From an uncultured Collinsella sp. (lineage in GTDB: Bacteria > Actinomycetota > Coriobacteriia > Coriobacteriales > Coriobacteriaceae), in NCBI GenBank assembly GCA_937923795.1, contig CALDWI010000037.1, positions 1 through 64,000 of the forward strand: DNA of 64,000 nt, read 5' to 3'. Position 1 is the first letter of the stretch; the number at the start of each line of letters is the position of its first letter. The notes beneath the pieces were generated by a model. It made no database searches and was not told the DNA's origin. It worked only from the letters and a program-made list of their open reading frames with translations. Made by a program: the position numbers and the translations under genes. Shown in pieces: positions 7,667 through 16,293 of this stretch.

Positions 7667-9451
7667 CTAAGAACGCTTACGGCTCGCCATGGTGCCTGCG
7701 GCGATAGCGGCTGTTCCCGCAAGGACGGTTGCCACGATGGCCGCACCCGAGGTGTCGCCGGTTGCCGCGAGCACGCCGGTAGTCTTGGCTTTCGTGGTTG
7801 AAGCTGCAACGGCCTTGGTCGGCTTTGAGCCCTCAGGCTTGGGGTTCTGCTTGGACTCCGCGGGCTTGCTTTCTGCGGGCTTGGTCTCGTCGGGCTTGGG
7901 GTCTTCCGGCTTGGCTACCTCGGGAGGTGCGATGGTCGTACTTTTGGCGACTGCTTTGATATAGAGGGAGTCGACCGTGGCGTCGCCCGTGCCGATGGCT
8001 TGGCCTGCCTCGTAGATGCCGTCACGGAGCTTGCGATAGTCAATGATCTTGCCGCTTTCGGGCGTCTGGATGGCGGCGTTCTCAATCTTGATGGTGCCGA
8101 TTGTCTTGCCGTCAGCGCTCATGGCACGGGCAAAGATTGCCGCTGTATCTCCTTCGGCCGTTACCTTGCTGCGGATGATCGAGATGACTGCGGGTGTGAC
8201 GCCCTCGCTGGTCTGGGCGATGATGCCGATGTTCTCGCCTTGGGGTTCGCGCCTCGTCTCGCCATCTTGGTTTTCGCTGTAGGGGATGGGGCCGTCGCCG
8301 TTCTCGACATAGCGGGCTATGGCCTTGACAACGGAGTCGCTGATGTAGATGTGGCCGCCCTTCTCGTTGGGTCGATCGTTTCTGGTGGAGAATGCAGCCG
8401 AAACCTCGCCTTCCGCAAACGCGTCCACGGTGGAGCCGTTCTTGACGACGATGTCGTCCTGGTAGGTGAAGAGGGCGTTGGCGCCACCGTATCTGCCTTT
8501 ACTTGCACGGACCGTCACGTTTGCATGATCGAGGGTGATGCCCTTGTGGGCATAGACGCCATATTCAACACCGTTTACGTTGAGGGAGGCGTTTGTGGCT
8601 GCGAGGCTGCCCTTGGCCTCGACGGCAGCGTCTTTCTCGGAGCTTGCCTTGACCTGGCCGCCGTCCGAGATGTTGATATTGCCGCCGCTCCAAAGGGCCT
8701 CACCATCGGCTGAGCTTGCCTCGACCGTCCCGCCACCCTTGATGGTGAGGTTCTTGTCGGCTCCAATACCCTTGTCCTTGGTAGCCCTGGCGGTGACGGC
8801 TCCGCTGTCGTCAATCGTGATATTGCCGTTTGCCCTGATGCCATCCGATGCACCCGTGGCGTTGACGTTGCCCGAACCTTTGATAGCGAGATCACCTCCG
8901 GCATTGATGGCATCAAACCCAGTGCTCGTGGCGTTGACGGATCCGGCTCCGTCGATGTTGATATTACCCGTGGAGAGGATAGCGTCCTCAGTAGATGTCA
9001 CGCTGAGCGTGCCGCCCTCGTCGCCTTGGATATTGAGCTCGGCATTCTCGTTAGTGCCATGAGAAACGTTGATGCTTTCGATCCATTCGGCAGTGACGAT
9101 GTTGGTTCCCGAGTAATTCACGTTGAGCTTGCCTGCGGCCTGGATCTCGCCGCCGTTATAGTTGTTGAGCTTCAAGTCGTCGGCGCCGTCCCACGACCAG
9201 GTACCGGCCTCGTCGCTCGCCGCGGTGTTGTACTTGTTGCCGCCGACCTTGACCCATTCCGCTGCGAGCGAGACTCTCGGCATGAGCAGCGAGCTCACCG
9301 TGAGCGCGCACACGGCGCCCGCGACGATGCGGCGCGTCACGCGGCGCCAGCTGCCGTGCGCGAGTCCTATGCGATGGCGAACGTCGGGTTCGGCAACATG
9401 GGTTCCGGCGGTAGTGTCATTGCGTTTGGGGGTCGTGAACAAGGCTGCCAT
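7667..9451 (-). CDS. Cell-wall-anchored beta-solenoid surface protein
   Basis: 594-aa secreted protein. The N-terminus has basic residues then a hydrophobic stretch (VAGAVCALTVSSLLMP) and a probable cleavage after SLAAE. The central ~330 residues are degenerate repeats of about 20-24 residues with pattern GNINIDGAGSVNA-x-G-AI, as expected of a right-handed beta-helix. A low-complexity Pro/Lys/Glu linker follows (PKPDETKPAESKPAESK). The C-terminus has LAATGD, a hydrophobic helix and a basic tail (ASRKRS), an LPxTG-type sorting signal with Ala in place of Pro. I chose ATG 9451 after GGGAGC. Likely an adhesin or glycan-binding protein; the ligand is unknown. Confidence 0.82.
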   Translation of the reverse strand: MAALFTTPKRNDTTAGTHVAEPDVRHRIGLAHGSWRRVTRRIVAGAVCALTVSSLLMPRVSLAAEWVKVGGNKYNTAASDEAGTWSWDGADDLKLNNYNGGEIQAAGKLNVNYSGTNIVTAEWIESINVSHGTNENAELNIQGDEGGTLSVTSTEDAILSTGNINIDGAGSVNATSTGFDAINAGGDLAIKGSGNVNATGASDGIRANGNITIDDSGAVTARATKDKGIGADKNLTIKGGGTVEASSADGEALWSGGNINISDGGQVKASSEKDAAVEAKGSLAATNASLNVNGVEYGVYAHKGITLDHANVTVRASKGRYGGANALFTYQDDIVVKNGSTVDAFAEGEVSAAFSTRNDRPNEKGGHIYISDSVVKAIARYVENGDGPIPYSENQDGETRREPQGENIGIIAQTSEGVTPAVISIIRSKVTAEGDTAAIFARAMSADGKTIGTIKIENAAIQTPESGKIIDYRKLRDGIYEAGQAIGTGDATVDSLYIKAVAKSTTIAPPEVAKPEDPKPDETKPAESKPAESKQNPKPEGSKPTKAVAASTTKAKTTGVLAATGDTSGAAIVATVLAGTAAIAAGTMASRKRS

Positions 9452-9598
9452 GGTTGCTCCCGTTCTCATAGGGCCTATACGACTAGATTCAGCGTATCTG
9501 CTGGATGTTGCCGGCGGTAGTGCCGTTTGGAGGGCAAAATGTCCAAAACTTGGGAAGCAATACATCGCGCGTCCGTGCGTTGCCTGGCTTTAAAAGAA

Positions 9599-9631
9599 AA
9601 GCGCGGAGCCGCTCGATGCGACTCCGCGCTT
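9599..9631 (-). terminator. Terminator of the purine permease gene
   Basis: AAGCGCGGAG / CTCCGCGCTT stem, followed on the minus strand by TTTTCTTTTA, 28 bp after the permease stop. Confidence 0.85.
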
Positions 9632-9658
9632 TGGTGTTCTGCTTTGGCAGCTTTGCCG

Positions 9659-10972
9659 CTACGCTACAAAGAAGTAGACGAGGAAGGCAAGGGCTGCGAT
9701 CCACATGAGCGGCTTGATCTTGGAGGCCTCGCCCTTAAAGAGCGCGACGATCACGTAGGCGATAAAGCCCAGGCCGATTCCGGCAGAGATGGAGTAGGTG
9801 AAGGGCACGCCGGCGACAATCATGAACGCCGGGAAACCCTGCGACACGTCGGACCAGTCGATCTCGGAGGCCTCGCTCATCATGAGGTAGCCGACGTAGA
9901 CCAGAGCACCGCAGGTGGCGGCACTGGAAACGATGGTGACGATGGGGGAGAAGAACGCGGCGAGAATGAACAGCACGCCGGTGGTGACGGAGGTGAGGCC
10001 CGTGCGGCCACCGTCGGCAGCGCCAGAGGTGGACTCGACGAAGGTGGTGATGGAGGAGACGCCCATAAAGCCACCGGCAGCAGCGGCCACGGAGTCGACG
10101 ACCAGGATGGGGCGGATGTCCTCGACATTGCCGTCCTCGGTCAAGAACTCGCCCTGCTTGGCGACGGCCATCGCGGTGCCCATGGTGTCGAAGAAGTCGC
10201 TCATGAGCAGCGAGAAGGCAACGACGAGCAGCATCGGGTCGGTCAGAACCTTCACGATGGCCATGTTGCCATCGGCGGTGCTGGCAAACGGGGCGCCAAA
10301 GGTCGAGAAGTCGAGCGGTGCGATGAGACCCTCGGGCGCATGGGTGACGCCCAGCGGGATACCGGCGATAACGGCGACGATGATGCCGATGAGCAGCGAG
10401 CCCGGCACGTTGCGGGAAGCCAGGGCAACCGTCACGATGATGGAGATGATGCCGACGATAAAGGTGGGGGAGGCGATGTCGCCCAGGCCGACGAGCGTAC
10501 CGGCGCCAGCGGTGATGATGCCGGCGTCGCACAGGCCGATCATGGCGATGAACAGGCCCAAGCCAACCGAGATGGCGTGGCGCAGGACCACGGGGATGGC
10601 GTCCATAATGGCCTCGCGCAGGCCGCACAGGACGAGCAGCAAGATGACGATACCCTCGAGGAAGATAACGCTCATGGCAACGTGCCAGTCGCCGCCGCAC
10701 ATGGTGGTGGCGATGCCCGCGATCATGGCGTTGATGCCCAGGCCCGACGCGCAGGCGAGCGGGCGGTTGGCGAAGATACCCATGCAGATGGTCATGATGC
10801 CGGCGCCCAGGCAGGTGGCGCAGGCGAGCGCTCCCGCATCGATGCCGGCGCCCGAGAGCACCGCGGGGTTGACGGCGATGATGTAGGCCATTGCCAGGAA
10901 CGTTGTCAGTCCAGCGCGAAGTTCGGTCCCGATTGTGGACTTGCGCTCACTGACGTGAAAAAGTTCGTCCAT
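9659..10972 (-). CDS. NCS2 purine permease, AzgA/PbuG type
   Basis: 437-aa inner-membrane transporter for guanine, hypoxanthine or adenine, as in the AzgA/PbuG/PbuO branch. Diagnostic segments are RAGLTTFLAMAYIIAVNP at the N-terminus, GLGINAMIA (family GxGxNA), LLMSDFFDTMGT in the middle, and GVSSITTFVESTSGAADGGRTGL, the conserved substrate-site helix. I chose ATG 10972 after GGAAAGGG; an upstream extension of 19 codons has no ribosome binding site. It stands alone with its own terminator. A GGCC hairpin at 10990-11010 lies just before the ribosome binding site. Confidence 0.9.
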   Translation of the reverse strand: MDELFHVSERKSTIGTELRAGLTTFLAMAYIIAVNPAVLSGAGIDAGALACATCLGAGIMTICMGIFANRPLACASGLGINAMIAGIATTMCGGDWHVAMSVIFLEGIVILLLVLCGLREAIMDAIPVVLRHAISVGLGLFIAMIGLCDAGIITAGAGTLVGLGDIASPTFIVGIISIIVTVALASRNVPGSLLIGIIVAVIAGIPLGVTHAPEGLIAPLDFSTFGAPFASTADGNMAIVKVLTDPMLLVVAFSLLMSDFFDTMGTAMAVAKQGEFLTEDGNVEDIRPILVVDSVAAAAGGFMGVSSITTFVESTSGAADGGRTGLTSVTTGVLFILAAFFSPIVTIVSSAATCGALVYVGYLMMSEASEIDWSDVSQGFPAFMIVAGVPFTYSISAGIGLGFIAYVIVALFKGEASKIKPLMWIAALAFLVYFFVA

Positions 10973-10989
10973 GCATACCCTTTCCTTGT

Positions 10990-11010
10990 TCGGCCCCGAG
11001 TTTAGGCCGA
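10990..11010 (-). promoter_or_regulatory. Leader hairpin upstream of purine permease
   Basis: TCGGCC and GGCCGA arms with a 9-nt loop lie immediately upstream of the GGAAAGGG site. CGAAC-containing half-sites in and beside it (CCGAACAA and ACGAACGTT) faintly resemble Gram-positive PurBox halves. The role is uncertain. Confidence 0.35.
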
Positions 11011-11165
11011 TTGACACGAACGTTCTCACTATAGCCCCTTTACGACGCTGTTGTTCCTCGCATGTTGATGTTCGGCGCTTTGTAGCAGACGGACGGTATT
11101 TTTCGCATGAAAATGTGTGGGTACCGTATACTTAAGCAGTTACAACGACCCCTATGGAGGAACGT

Positions 11166-11585
11166 ATGATTAAAGAGCTCTGCCACGACGAGGCTATCCT
11201 GTCCCAGCGTTGCGAGGTTGCGACTGTCGAGGACGAGTCGGTCGCACAGGACCTGATCGATACCATCAAGTCGCTCGAGGACGCCGGCTGCCTTGCCGCC
11301 AACCAGATTGGCGTTACCAAGAAGGTCTGCGTCTACCTGGACGACGCCGGCGAGCTCCACGTGCTCTACAACCCCCGTCTGGTGTTTGGCCTGGGCGCCA
11401 GCAAGATGGAGGAGAGCTGCCTGACGCACGACGAGATCACCAAGTCCACGCGCTACATCAAGTGCAAGGTCGCTTATGACGTGATCGTAGACGGCAAGAT
11501 GCGCGAGCGCAAGCAGGGCTTCGTCGGCTTCGAGGCTCAAATGATTCAACACATGATTGATCACTGTCTAGGAAAGTTGGTCTAA
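11166..11585 (+). CDS. Peptide deformylase homologue lacking the catalytic Glu
   Basis: 139-aa protein of the short deformylase family. Motif I is CLAANQIG, with the Gln kept. Motif II is EESCLT, retaining the metal-ligand Cys in place of EGCLS. Motif III is QHMIDH, where the family has QHEIDH: both metal-ligand His remain but the general-base Glu is Met. The metal site may form, yet deformylation should be severely reduced, so a different role or regulator-like function is possible. GGAGG precedes ATG 11166. A second homologue with the Glu intact is at 18909-19319. Confidence 0.82.
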   Translation: MIKELCHDEAILSQRCEVATVEDESVAQDLIDTIKSLEDAGCLAANQIGVTKKVCVYLDDAGELHVLYNPRLVFGLGASKMEESCLTHDEITKSTRYIKCKVAYDVIVDGKMRERKQGFVGFEAQMIQHMIDHCLGKLV

Positions 11586-11688
11586 GGGGACCAAAGCACC
11601 GCACCTTGCCGCTCAATCGTCGCTCGCGTACCTTAAGTACGCTTCGCTCCTCTTTCGTGGCAATCTGCGGCACTTTGACCCCTTAGAC
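11580..11688. repeat. ~109-bp long palindromic element overlapping the deformylase-like stop codon
   Basis: The outer arms are GTCTAAGGGG and CCCCTTAGAC, with pairing continuing inward through AAAG...GCA and TTGCC...GGCAA. The centre holds GTACCTTAAGTAC-like sequence. The stop codon TAA of the preceding gene lies inside the left arm. It shares GCACCTTGC and GGCAATCTGC with the palindrome at 22041-22150, suggesting a related family. Confidence 0.65.
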
Positions 11689-11732
11689 GACCTGCGGGGT
11701 TAACTTGGTTGAGTTTATCCTGCTTGAATAGT

Positions 11733-11766
11733 CCGGGCGTGACATTGTTGTCATGTCCGGGCTTTT
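11733..11766 (+). terminator. Terminator before the bile salt hydrolase gene
   Basis: CCGGGCGTGACA pairs with TGTCATGTCCGG (12 bp, two G-U pairs) around a TTGT loop, followed by GCTTTT. It ends the deformylase-like transcript. Confidence 0.75.
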
Positions 11767-11829
11767 GTGTTTAGCGCCTCTTTGTTTGGTGACAATAACC
11801 TTAGCAAGAACGTAAAGCTGGGAGGCGCT

Positions 11830-12795
11830 ATGTGTACGAGCATTCGATTTACCGATAATTCCGGCCACATGTATCTAGGCCGCAACCTCGACTGGAGCTT
11901 TGACTACGGCCAACAGGTTCGCGTGATGCCGCGCGGGTTTCACATTCCGTATTCGTTTATCGACGACGCAACAGCGGCACACGCGGTGATCGGTATGTGC
12001 ATCGATTACAAGAACTATCCCATGTTCTTCGACTGCGGCAACGATGCGGGCCTCGCCGTGGCGGGTCTCAATTTCCCGGGTTATGCCGAGTATGCCGAGG
12101 ACCCTGTCGACGGCAAGACCAATATCGCAGCCTATGAGTTTCCCCTGTGGGTGGCAGCGACGTTCTCGACGGTCGACGAGGTCGAGGCTGCGCTGCGCGA
12201 TACGGTGATTGTCGCCAAATCTGCAGGAGAGGGGCTGGGCGTGTCGCTGCTCCATTGGATTATCGGCGACAGCCAGCGTAGCATCGTGGTCGAGATGATG
12301 GCTGACGGCCTGCATGTATACGACGATCCGGTCGACACCCTTGCCAATCAGCCCACCTTCCCGTGGCACATGGAAAACCTGCGCACCTATATCACGGCCA
12401 CAAGCGATTTTCCGCAGACGGCGACATGGCGTGGCGCCGAGCTCAAGCCCTATGGCGCGGGTGCCGGCATGCGCGGTATTCCGGGTGACTGCTATTCGCC
12501 GAGCCGTTTTGTAAAGGCGGCGTACCTCAATGCCAATTACCCGCAAAAGGAGAGCGAGACCGAAAACGTCGTCCGCATGTTCCGTTCACTCGAGGGCGTG
12601 GTGATGATTGAGGGGGCGTCCAGGATGGGCGATGGCAAGTTCGAGAAGACTATCTATACCGGATGCTTTAGCGCGCGCACGGGCAATTATTACTACGCGA
12701 TGTATGGGGATCCGTCGATTCGCTACGTGAGCCTGACGGATGCCGAGGGCGCGAGCCCCGATAGACTCGTGGTTCCCGAGCCGCGTCGTTCGTAG
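11830..12795 (+). CDS. bsh: Bile salt hydrolase (choloylglycine hydrolase family)
   Basis: 321-aa Ntn-hydrolase that cleaves glycine or taurine from conjugated bile acids. After removal of Met1 the nucleophile Cys2 is exposed (MCTSIRF). Arg18 and Asp21 in LGRNLDWS match the catalytic set, and further landmarks are GLNFPGYA, the EFPLW segment, VEMMADGLHVYD, LANQPTFPWH and GDCYSPSRF, which holds a late catalytic Arg. ATG 11830 follows GGAGGCGCT; the frame extends upstream but would bury the essential Cys2. No signal peptide, as usual for BSH. Penicillin-V acylase is the alternative family member, but gut-type residues favour BSH. Confidence 0.88.
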   Translation: MCTSIRFTDNSGHMYLGRNLDWSFDYGQQVRVMPRGFHIPYSFIDDATAAHAVIGMCIDYKNYPMFFDCGNDAGLAVAGLNFPGYAEYAEDPVDGKTNIAAYEFPLWVAATFSTVDEVEAALRDTVIVAKSAGEGLGVSLLHWIIGDSQRSIVVEMMADGLHVYDDPVDTLANQPTFPWHMENLRTYITATSDFPQTATWRGAELKPYGAGAGMRGIPGDCYSPSRFVKAAYLNANYPQKESETENVVRMFRSLEGVVMIEGASRMGDGKFEKTIYTGCFSARTGNYYYAMYGDPSIRYVSLTDAEGASPDRLVVPEPRRS

Positions 12796-12820
12796 CCGCT
12801 AGCTTTACTGCAATACAAGA

Positions 12821-12852
12821 CGGCCCTGCATCTCTCGCGAGGTGCAGGGCCG
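12821..12852. terminator. Hairpin between convergent bsh and kup
   Basis: A 14-bp stem, CGGCCCTGCATCTC / GAGGTGCAGGGCCG, with a 4-nt loop. There is little T-tract on either side, but the position between convergent stops fits a shared terminator. Confidence 0.7.
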
Positions 12853-12874
12853 CTATCGTCGATGGGTGACGGCG

Positions 12875-15124
12875 CTAGAAGTTGGCGTCGTTGAGCTGTT
12901 CGCTCTCGAGGCCGTCGAGCTGTTGCTGTTCGGGCGTATCGGCGACGCTCTCGAGCAGCTCGGTGGGATCGACGTTCATGTCCCTACCGGCCTCGTTGCC
13001 ATTGACCAAGTCGTCCGAGAAGATGTCGACTTCCATTTCCTCGGCCTCTTCGATCTGAACCTCGAGTGGCACCTGGGTGCGCACAAGTTTGACGGCCGGG
13101 CGCATGCGAGCAAAGAGCGGTACGTACTCGATGATGATGGCCGAGTTCTCGAGACCATACCAACGTGCCGGGCTTCCGCAGGCGCGGCGGACGGCGTACT
13201 TGATGGCCATGACGCGATGGTCGTTGCGGTTGATGTCCGTTTCGGGGGCAAGCATCTTGCGCAGCATACAAAAACGGAAGTCGCCCACGTTGCCGCGTGT
13301 CTCGTAGATGGAGTAGGTGTGATGCTGCGGCGGCAACTCACCCGATGCCATCAGGTCGCCAACGATCTGGCGCAGGTAGGCGTTGATGCGTTGATTGACC
13401 TTAAAGCCCAGGTCCAAGCGCACGCGGAATAGGAAGTCTGTGCCAAAGGTCTCGACGGAATACTCGTGCGTATAGGGCTCATCGGTGACATGCACGTTGA
13501 TGAACCAGTATGCCTTGGCGCGCTTGGGATGCTTATCCAAGATGGAGTAGAGCACGTCGCGGTCGAGCGTGAGCGGGTCGGGACTGTTGGTAAGGAACAC
13601 CAGATTGTCGGCGAGCACGGGGTAGGTCTCGTCGTTGCGCAGGCGGCCGAGCTGGTCAATGTACTTGGAGACGGGCAGCAGGATCGTCTGCGTGCGCTCG
13701 ATGGCGGTGCCGCGGCGCCACACGTACATAAGGCCAAACAGCAGCGCGGCCAGGAAGATCATGACGTAGCCGCCGCCAAAGAACATGGTGAGGCACGAAG
13801 CGAAGAAGCACAGCTCAATGGCACCAAAGAGCAGGGCGAAGACGCAGGCGCCCAGCTTGTGTTTGAGGATGCCGGCGATGTAGCTCGTCAAAAGCGTCGT
13901 GGTCATGAGCATGGTCACGGTAATGGCGAGGCCGTAGGCGCTCTCCATGCGCTCGGAGTTTTGGAACAGTAGCACGATGAAGATACAGCCGACCCACATG
14001 ATGTTGTTGACGAGCGGAATATAGAGTTGGCCCTTGGTGTCGCTGGGGTAGTGGATGCGCAGATGCGGCATGAGATTGAGACGGGTTGCCTCGGATACCA
14101 GCGAGAACGAGCCGGTAATGAGCGCCTGCGAGGCGATGATGGCCGCTACGGCCGAAAGCACGATGGCAAAGGGGCGCAGGGGCTCGGGGAGCATCATATA
14201 GAACGGGTTGACGATATCCATCGCGAGCATCTGGGGGTTGGAGTTATTGGCGAGCAGCCAAGCTCCTTGACCCAGATAGTTGAGGATAAGGGCTGCCTTA
14301 ACAAACGGCCAGGATGCATAGATGTTAGCCTTGCCCACGTGACCCATGTCCGAATAGAGCGCCTCGGCGCCGGTCGTCGACAGGAAGACGAAGCCGAGCA
14401 CCATGATGCCCGAGTGGTTGATGGGCGAGAACAGGAACATGATGCCGCGGATGGGGTTGAGCGCGCGTAGGATGGACAGGTTGCCGAGCATGTTGAACAG
14501 GCCGGCGCCAGCCAAGAACAGGAACCACAGCGTCATGAGCGGGCCGAACAGCTTGCCGATCGACGAGGTACCGGCGCGCTGCATGGCAAATAGGCCGCAG
14601 ATAATGATGATGGTAATAATGATGACGTTAGTTTGCCCGTCACCCAATAGCGCGTGGCCCCACTCGATGGTGCGCAGGCCCTCGATGGCTGTGGTGACCG
14701 TGACCGCGGGGGTGAGGATGCCGTCGGCGAGCAGCGCCGCGCCGCCGATCATAGCGGGGAGAATCAGCCACGGTGCCACCTTGCGCACGAGACTGAACAG
14801 GGCGAAGATGCCGCCTTCGTTGTGGTTATCGGCCTTCATGGCGATTACCACGTACTTGACCGTGGTCACGAGCGTCATGGTCCAGATGACGAGCGAAAGC
14901 GCGCCAAGGATCATATCTTCGCTGACGGTGCCGATGCCGCCGTTGTTGGCGACGATTGATTTCATGGTGTACATGGGGCTCGTGCCGATGTCACCGTAGA
15001 CGACGCCGAGCGTTACGAGCAGCATGCCAGCGGAGAGGGGAATGGCTCCATGCCCGCCTTGACTACGCTGGTCTTGGAGGCTTGCCTCCAGCTTGTTCTG
15101 TGCCACGTGGACTCCCTTGGACAT
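12875..15124 (-). CDS. kup: Kup potassium uptake transporter
   Basis: 749-aa Kup/HAK/KT family K+/H+ symporter. The N-terminus has GVVYGDIGTSPMYT, the family hallmark. About 12 membrane helices follow, including KADNHNEGGIFAL, LADGILTPAVTV and FLSTTGAEALYSDMGH. A ~200-residue soluble C-terminal domain carries an acidic tail. The first ATG is preceded by AGAGG at short spacing. A GTG six codons in (15106) has a better AAGGGAG site and may be the true start. A gap of 139 bp separates it from the upstream exporter, so it probably has its own promoter. Confidence 0.92.
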   Translation of the reverse strand: MSKGVHVAQNKLEASLQDQRSQGGHGAIPLSAGMLLVTLGVVYGDIGTSPMYTMKSIVANNGGIGTVSEDMILGALSLVIWTMTLVTTVKYVVIAMKADNHNEGGIFALFSLVRKVAPWLILPAMIGGAALLADGILTPAVTVTTAIEGLRTIEWGHALLGDGQTNVIIITIIIICGLFAMQRAGTSSIGKLFGPLMTLWFLFLAGAGLFNMLGNLSILRALNPIRGIMFLFSPINHSGIMVLGFVFLSTTGAEALYSDMGHVGKANIYASWPFVKAALILNYLGQGAWLLANNSNPQMLAMDIVNPFYMMLPEPLRPFAIVLSAVAAIIASQALITGSFSLVSEATRLNLMPHLRIHYPSDTKGQLYIPLVNNIMWVGCIFIVLLFQNSERMESAYGLAITVTMLMTTTLLTSYIAGILKHKLGACVFALLFGAIELCFFASCLTMFFGGGYVMIFLAALLFGLMYVWRRGTAIERTQTILLPVSKYIDQLGRLRNDETYPVLADNLVFLTNSPDPLTLDRDVLYSILDKHPKRAKAYWFINVHVTDEPYTHEYSVETFGTDFLFRVRLDLGFKVNQRINAYLRQIVGDLMASGELPPQHHTYSIYETRGNVGDFRFCMLRKMLAPETDINRNDHRVMAIKYAVRRACGSPARWYGLENSAIIIEYVPLFARMRPAVKLVRTQVPLEVQIEEAEEMEVDIFSDDLVNGNEAGRDMNVDPTELLESVADTPEQQQLDGLESEQLNDANF

Positions 15125-15205
15125 CTGGCCTCTGCAAAGAGCAGTAGACCTTTATGCCATCTTTATACATATAAGAGCAGTTTGGCACATCGGGGTGTTT
15201 TAGAC

Positions 15206-15229
15206 AATAATCCTCATCTGGGGATTATT
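15206..15229 (-). terminator. Weak hairpin after the EamA exporter gene
   Basis: AATAATCC and GGATTATT arms around an 8-nt loop in the 139-bp gap before kup. On the minus strand it is followed by GTCTAAAA rather than a clear T-tract, so it may be a terminator for the exporter or part of the kup leader. Confidence 0.35.
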
Positions 15230-15263
15230 CATATACGCAGGTAGTATTTCAGAGCAGGGGCTA

Positions 15264-16175
15264 TTAAGCACGTGCTGTCTGGGCGATGCCAGCCTTGGTG
15301 TTTGCGCGTTTGCCGGCGACTTCGCAAAAGATCGCGCCGCCGATGATCAGCGCGGCGCCCATGAGGCGGATGGGCGTCACGGTCTCGCCCAAAAGGGCGA
15401 CGGAGAACACGACGGCCGAAAGCGGCTCAAGGTAGCCGACGACCGCGACGGTCTGGACGGGCAGCTTGGCGACAGCACTAAAGTAGAGTAGGCAACCGAT
15501 ACCGGTGTTGACAATGCCGAGCATGGCGACGGCACGCCAATCAATGCTGGCGGCGACGCCGGCGGACAGGAATGAGGGGGCGCCCTGCGTGAGGAGCGTA
15601 AGGACCAGCGCGGTCAAAAAGGCGGCGCTCACCTGGAGCGTGGAGTTTTCGAGGCCTTCGATGTGTGGCGCACCCTTGCTGGCGATGACCATCAGCGCAT
15701 AGCAAAATGCCGAGGCGATGCCGCAAGCGATACCCGCAATGGGCATATTGCCGCCTAGACCTTGTGCCGCAATGAGAAAAGCACCGCAGGCGACGGCGAT
15801 AAAGCCGGCGATTTTGCTGCCGGTCAGCTTTTCGCCAAAGATGAGCGGGGAGAGCGCCATGACGATGATGGGGCCGCAGTAGTACAGCAGCGAGGATACG
15901 CCGACGCCAATCGTCTGGTAGGCGCGGAACAGAAAAATCCAGCTGGCGCCCAGCGCGGCTCCCGAGAGGAGGAGGGCTGCGGCTTCGCGGGGGCGGGATG
16001 GCGCCTGCAGCTTATGGCGTTGGGTGACGGCGAGGATGGTGACAAGCGAGAGTGCGCCCAAAAACGTGCGCAGTAGCACGATATCGGAGCTCGGCAGCGC
16101 AATGGCAGCGGCGATGATGCCGTTGGAGCCAAACAATAGCAATGCTGCTAAGTACGCAAACAGTCCGTTGTTCAT
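15264..16175 (-). CDS. EamA-family drug/metabolite exporter
   Basis: 303-aa inner-membrane protein with ten hydrophobic helices in two EamA repeats (roughly residues 5-135 and 150-290). Marks of the family are LLFGSNGIIAA in helix 1, SLLYYCGPIIVMALSPL, and VGYLEPLSAVVFSVALLGE in the second repeat. Probably exports amino acids or other small metabolites. Divergently transcribed from a LysR regulator at 16294, with an inverted repeat in the shared promoter region, so that LysR likely controls it. Confidence 0.85.
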   Translation of the reverse strand: MNNGLFAYLAALLLFGSNGIIAAAIALPSSDIVLLRTFLGALSLVTILAVTQRHKLQAPSRPREAAALLLSGAALGASWIFLFRAYQTIGVGVSSLLYYCGPIIVMALSPLIFGEKLTGSKIAGFIAVACGAFLIAAQGLGGNMPIAGIACGIASAFCYALMVIASKGAPHIEGLENSTLQVSAAFLTALVLTLLTQGAPSFLSAGVAASIDWRAVAMLGIVNTGIGCLLYFSAVAKLPVQTVAVVGYLEPLSAVVFSVALLGETVTPIRLMGAALIIGGAIFCEVAGKRANTKAGIAQTARA

Positions 16176-16204
16176 GCGCTGAAATCCCCTCTATATCCGA
16201 GCAT

Positions 16205-16221
16205 GTTCACTATGGGTGAAC
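16205..16221. promoter_or_regulatory. Inverted repeat in the EamA/LysR divergent promoter
   Basis: GTTCAC, 5-bp spacer, GTGAAC. A candidate operator for the adjacent LysR regulator controlling the exporter and itself. Confidence 0.5.
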
Positions 16222-16293
16222 TGGCTATAGAAGAAAAGCGAATATAATTCATAGATAACATGACAAAAGCTCATGCATATGTGGAGGGGTGCC

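Noticed and set aside
9527..11005. 492-codon plus-strand open frame opposite the purine permease
   Set aside because: The composition is that of the antisense of a GC-rich membrane gene (His/Asp/Gly-rich), no motif is visible, and the minus-strand frame is a clear NCS2 permease.
15125..15263. A c-di-AMP (ydaO) riboswitch in front of kup
   Set aside because: Kup genes often have one, but the 139-bp leader lacks recognisable ydaO motifs and is rather short; only a weak hairpin is seen.
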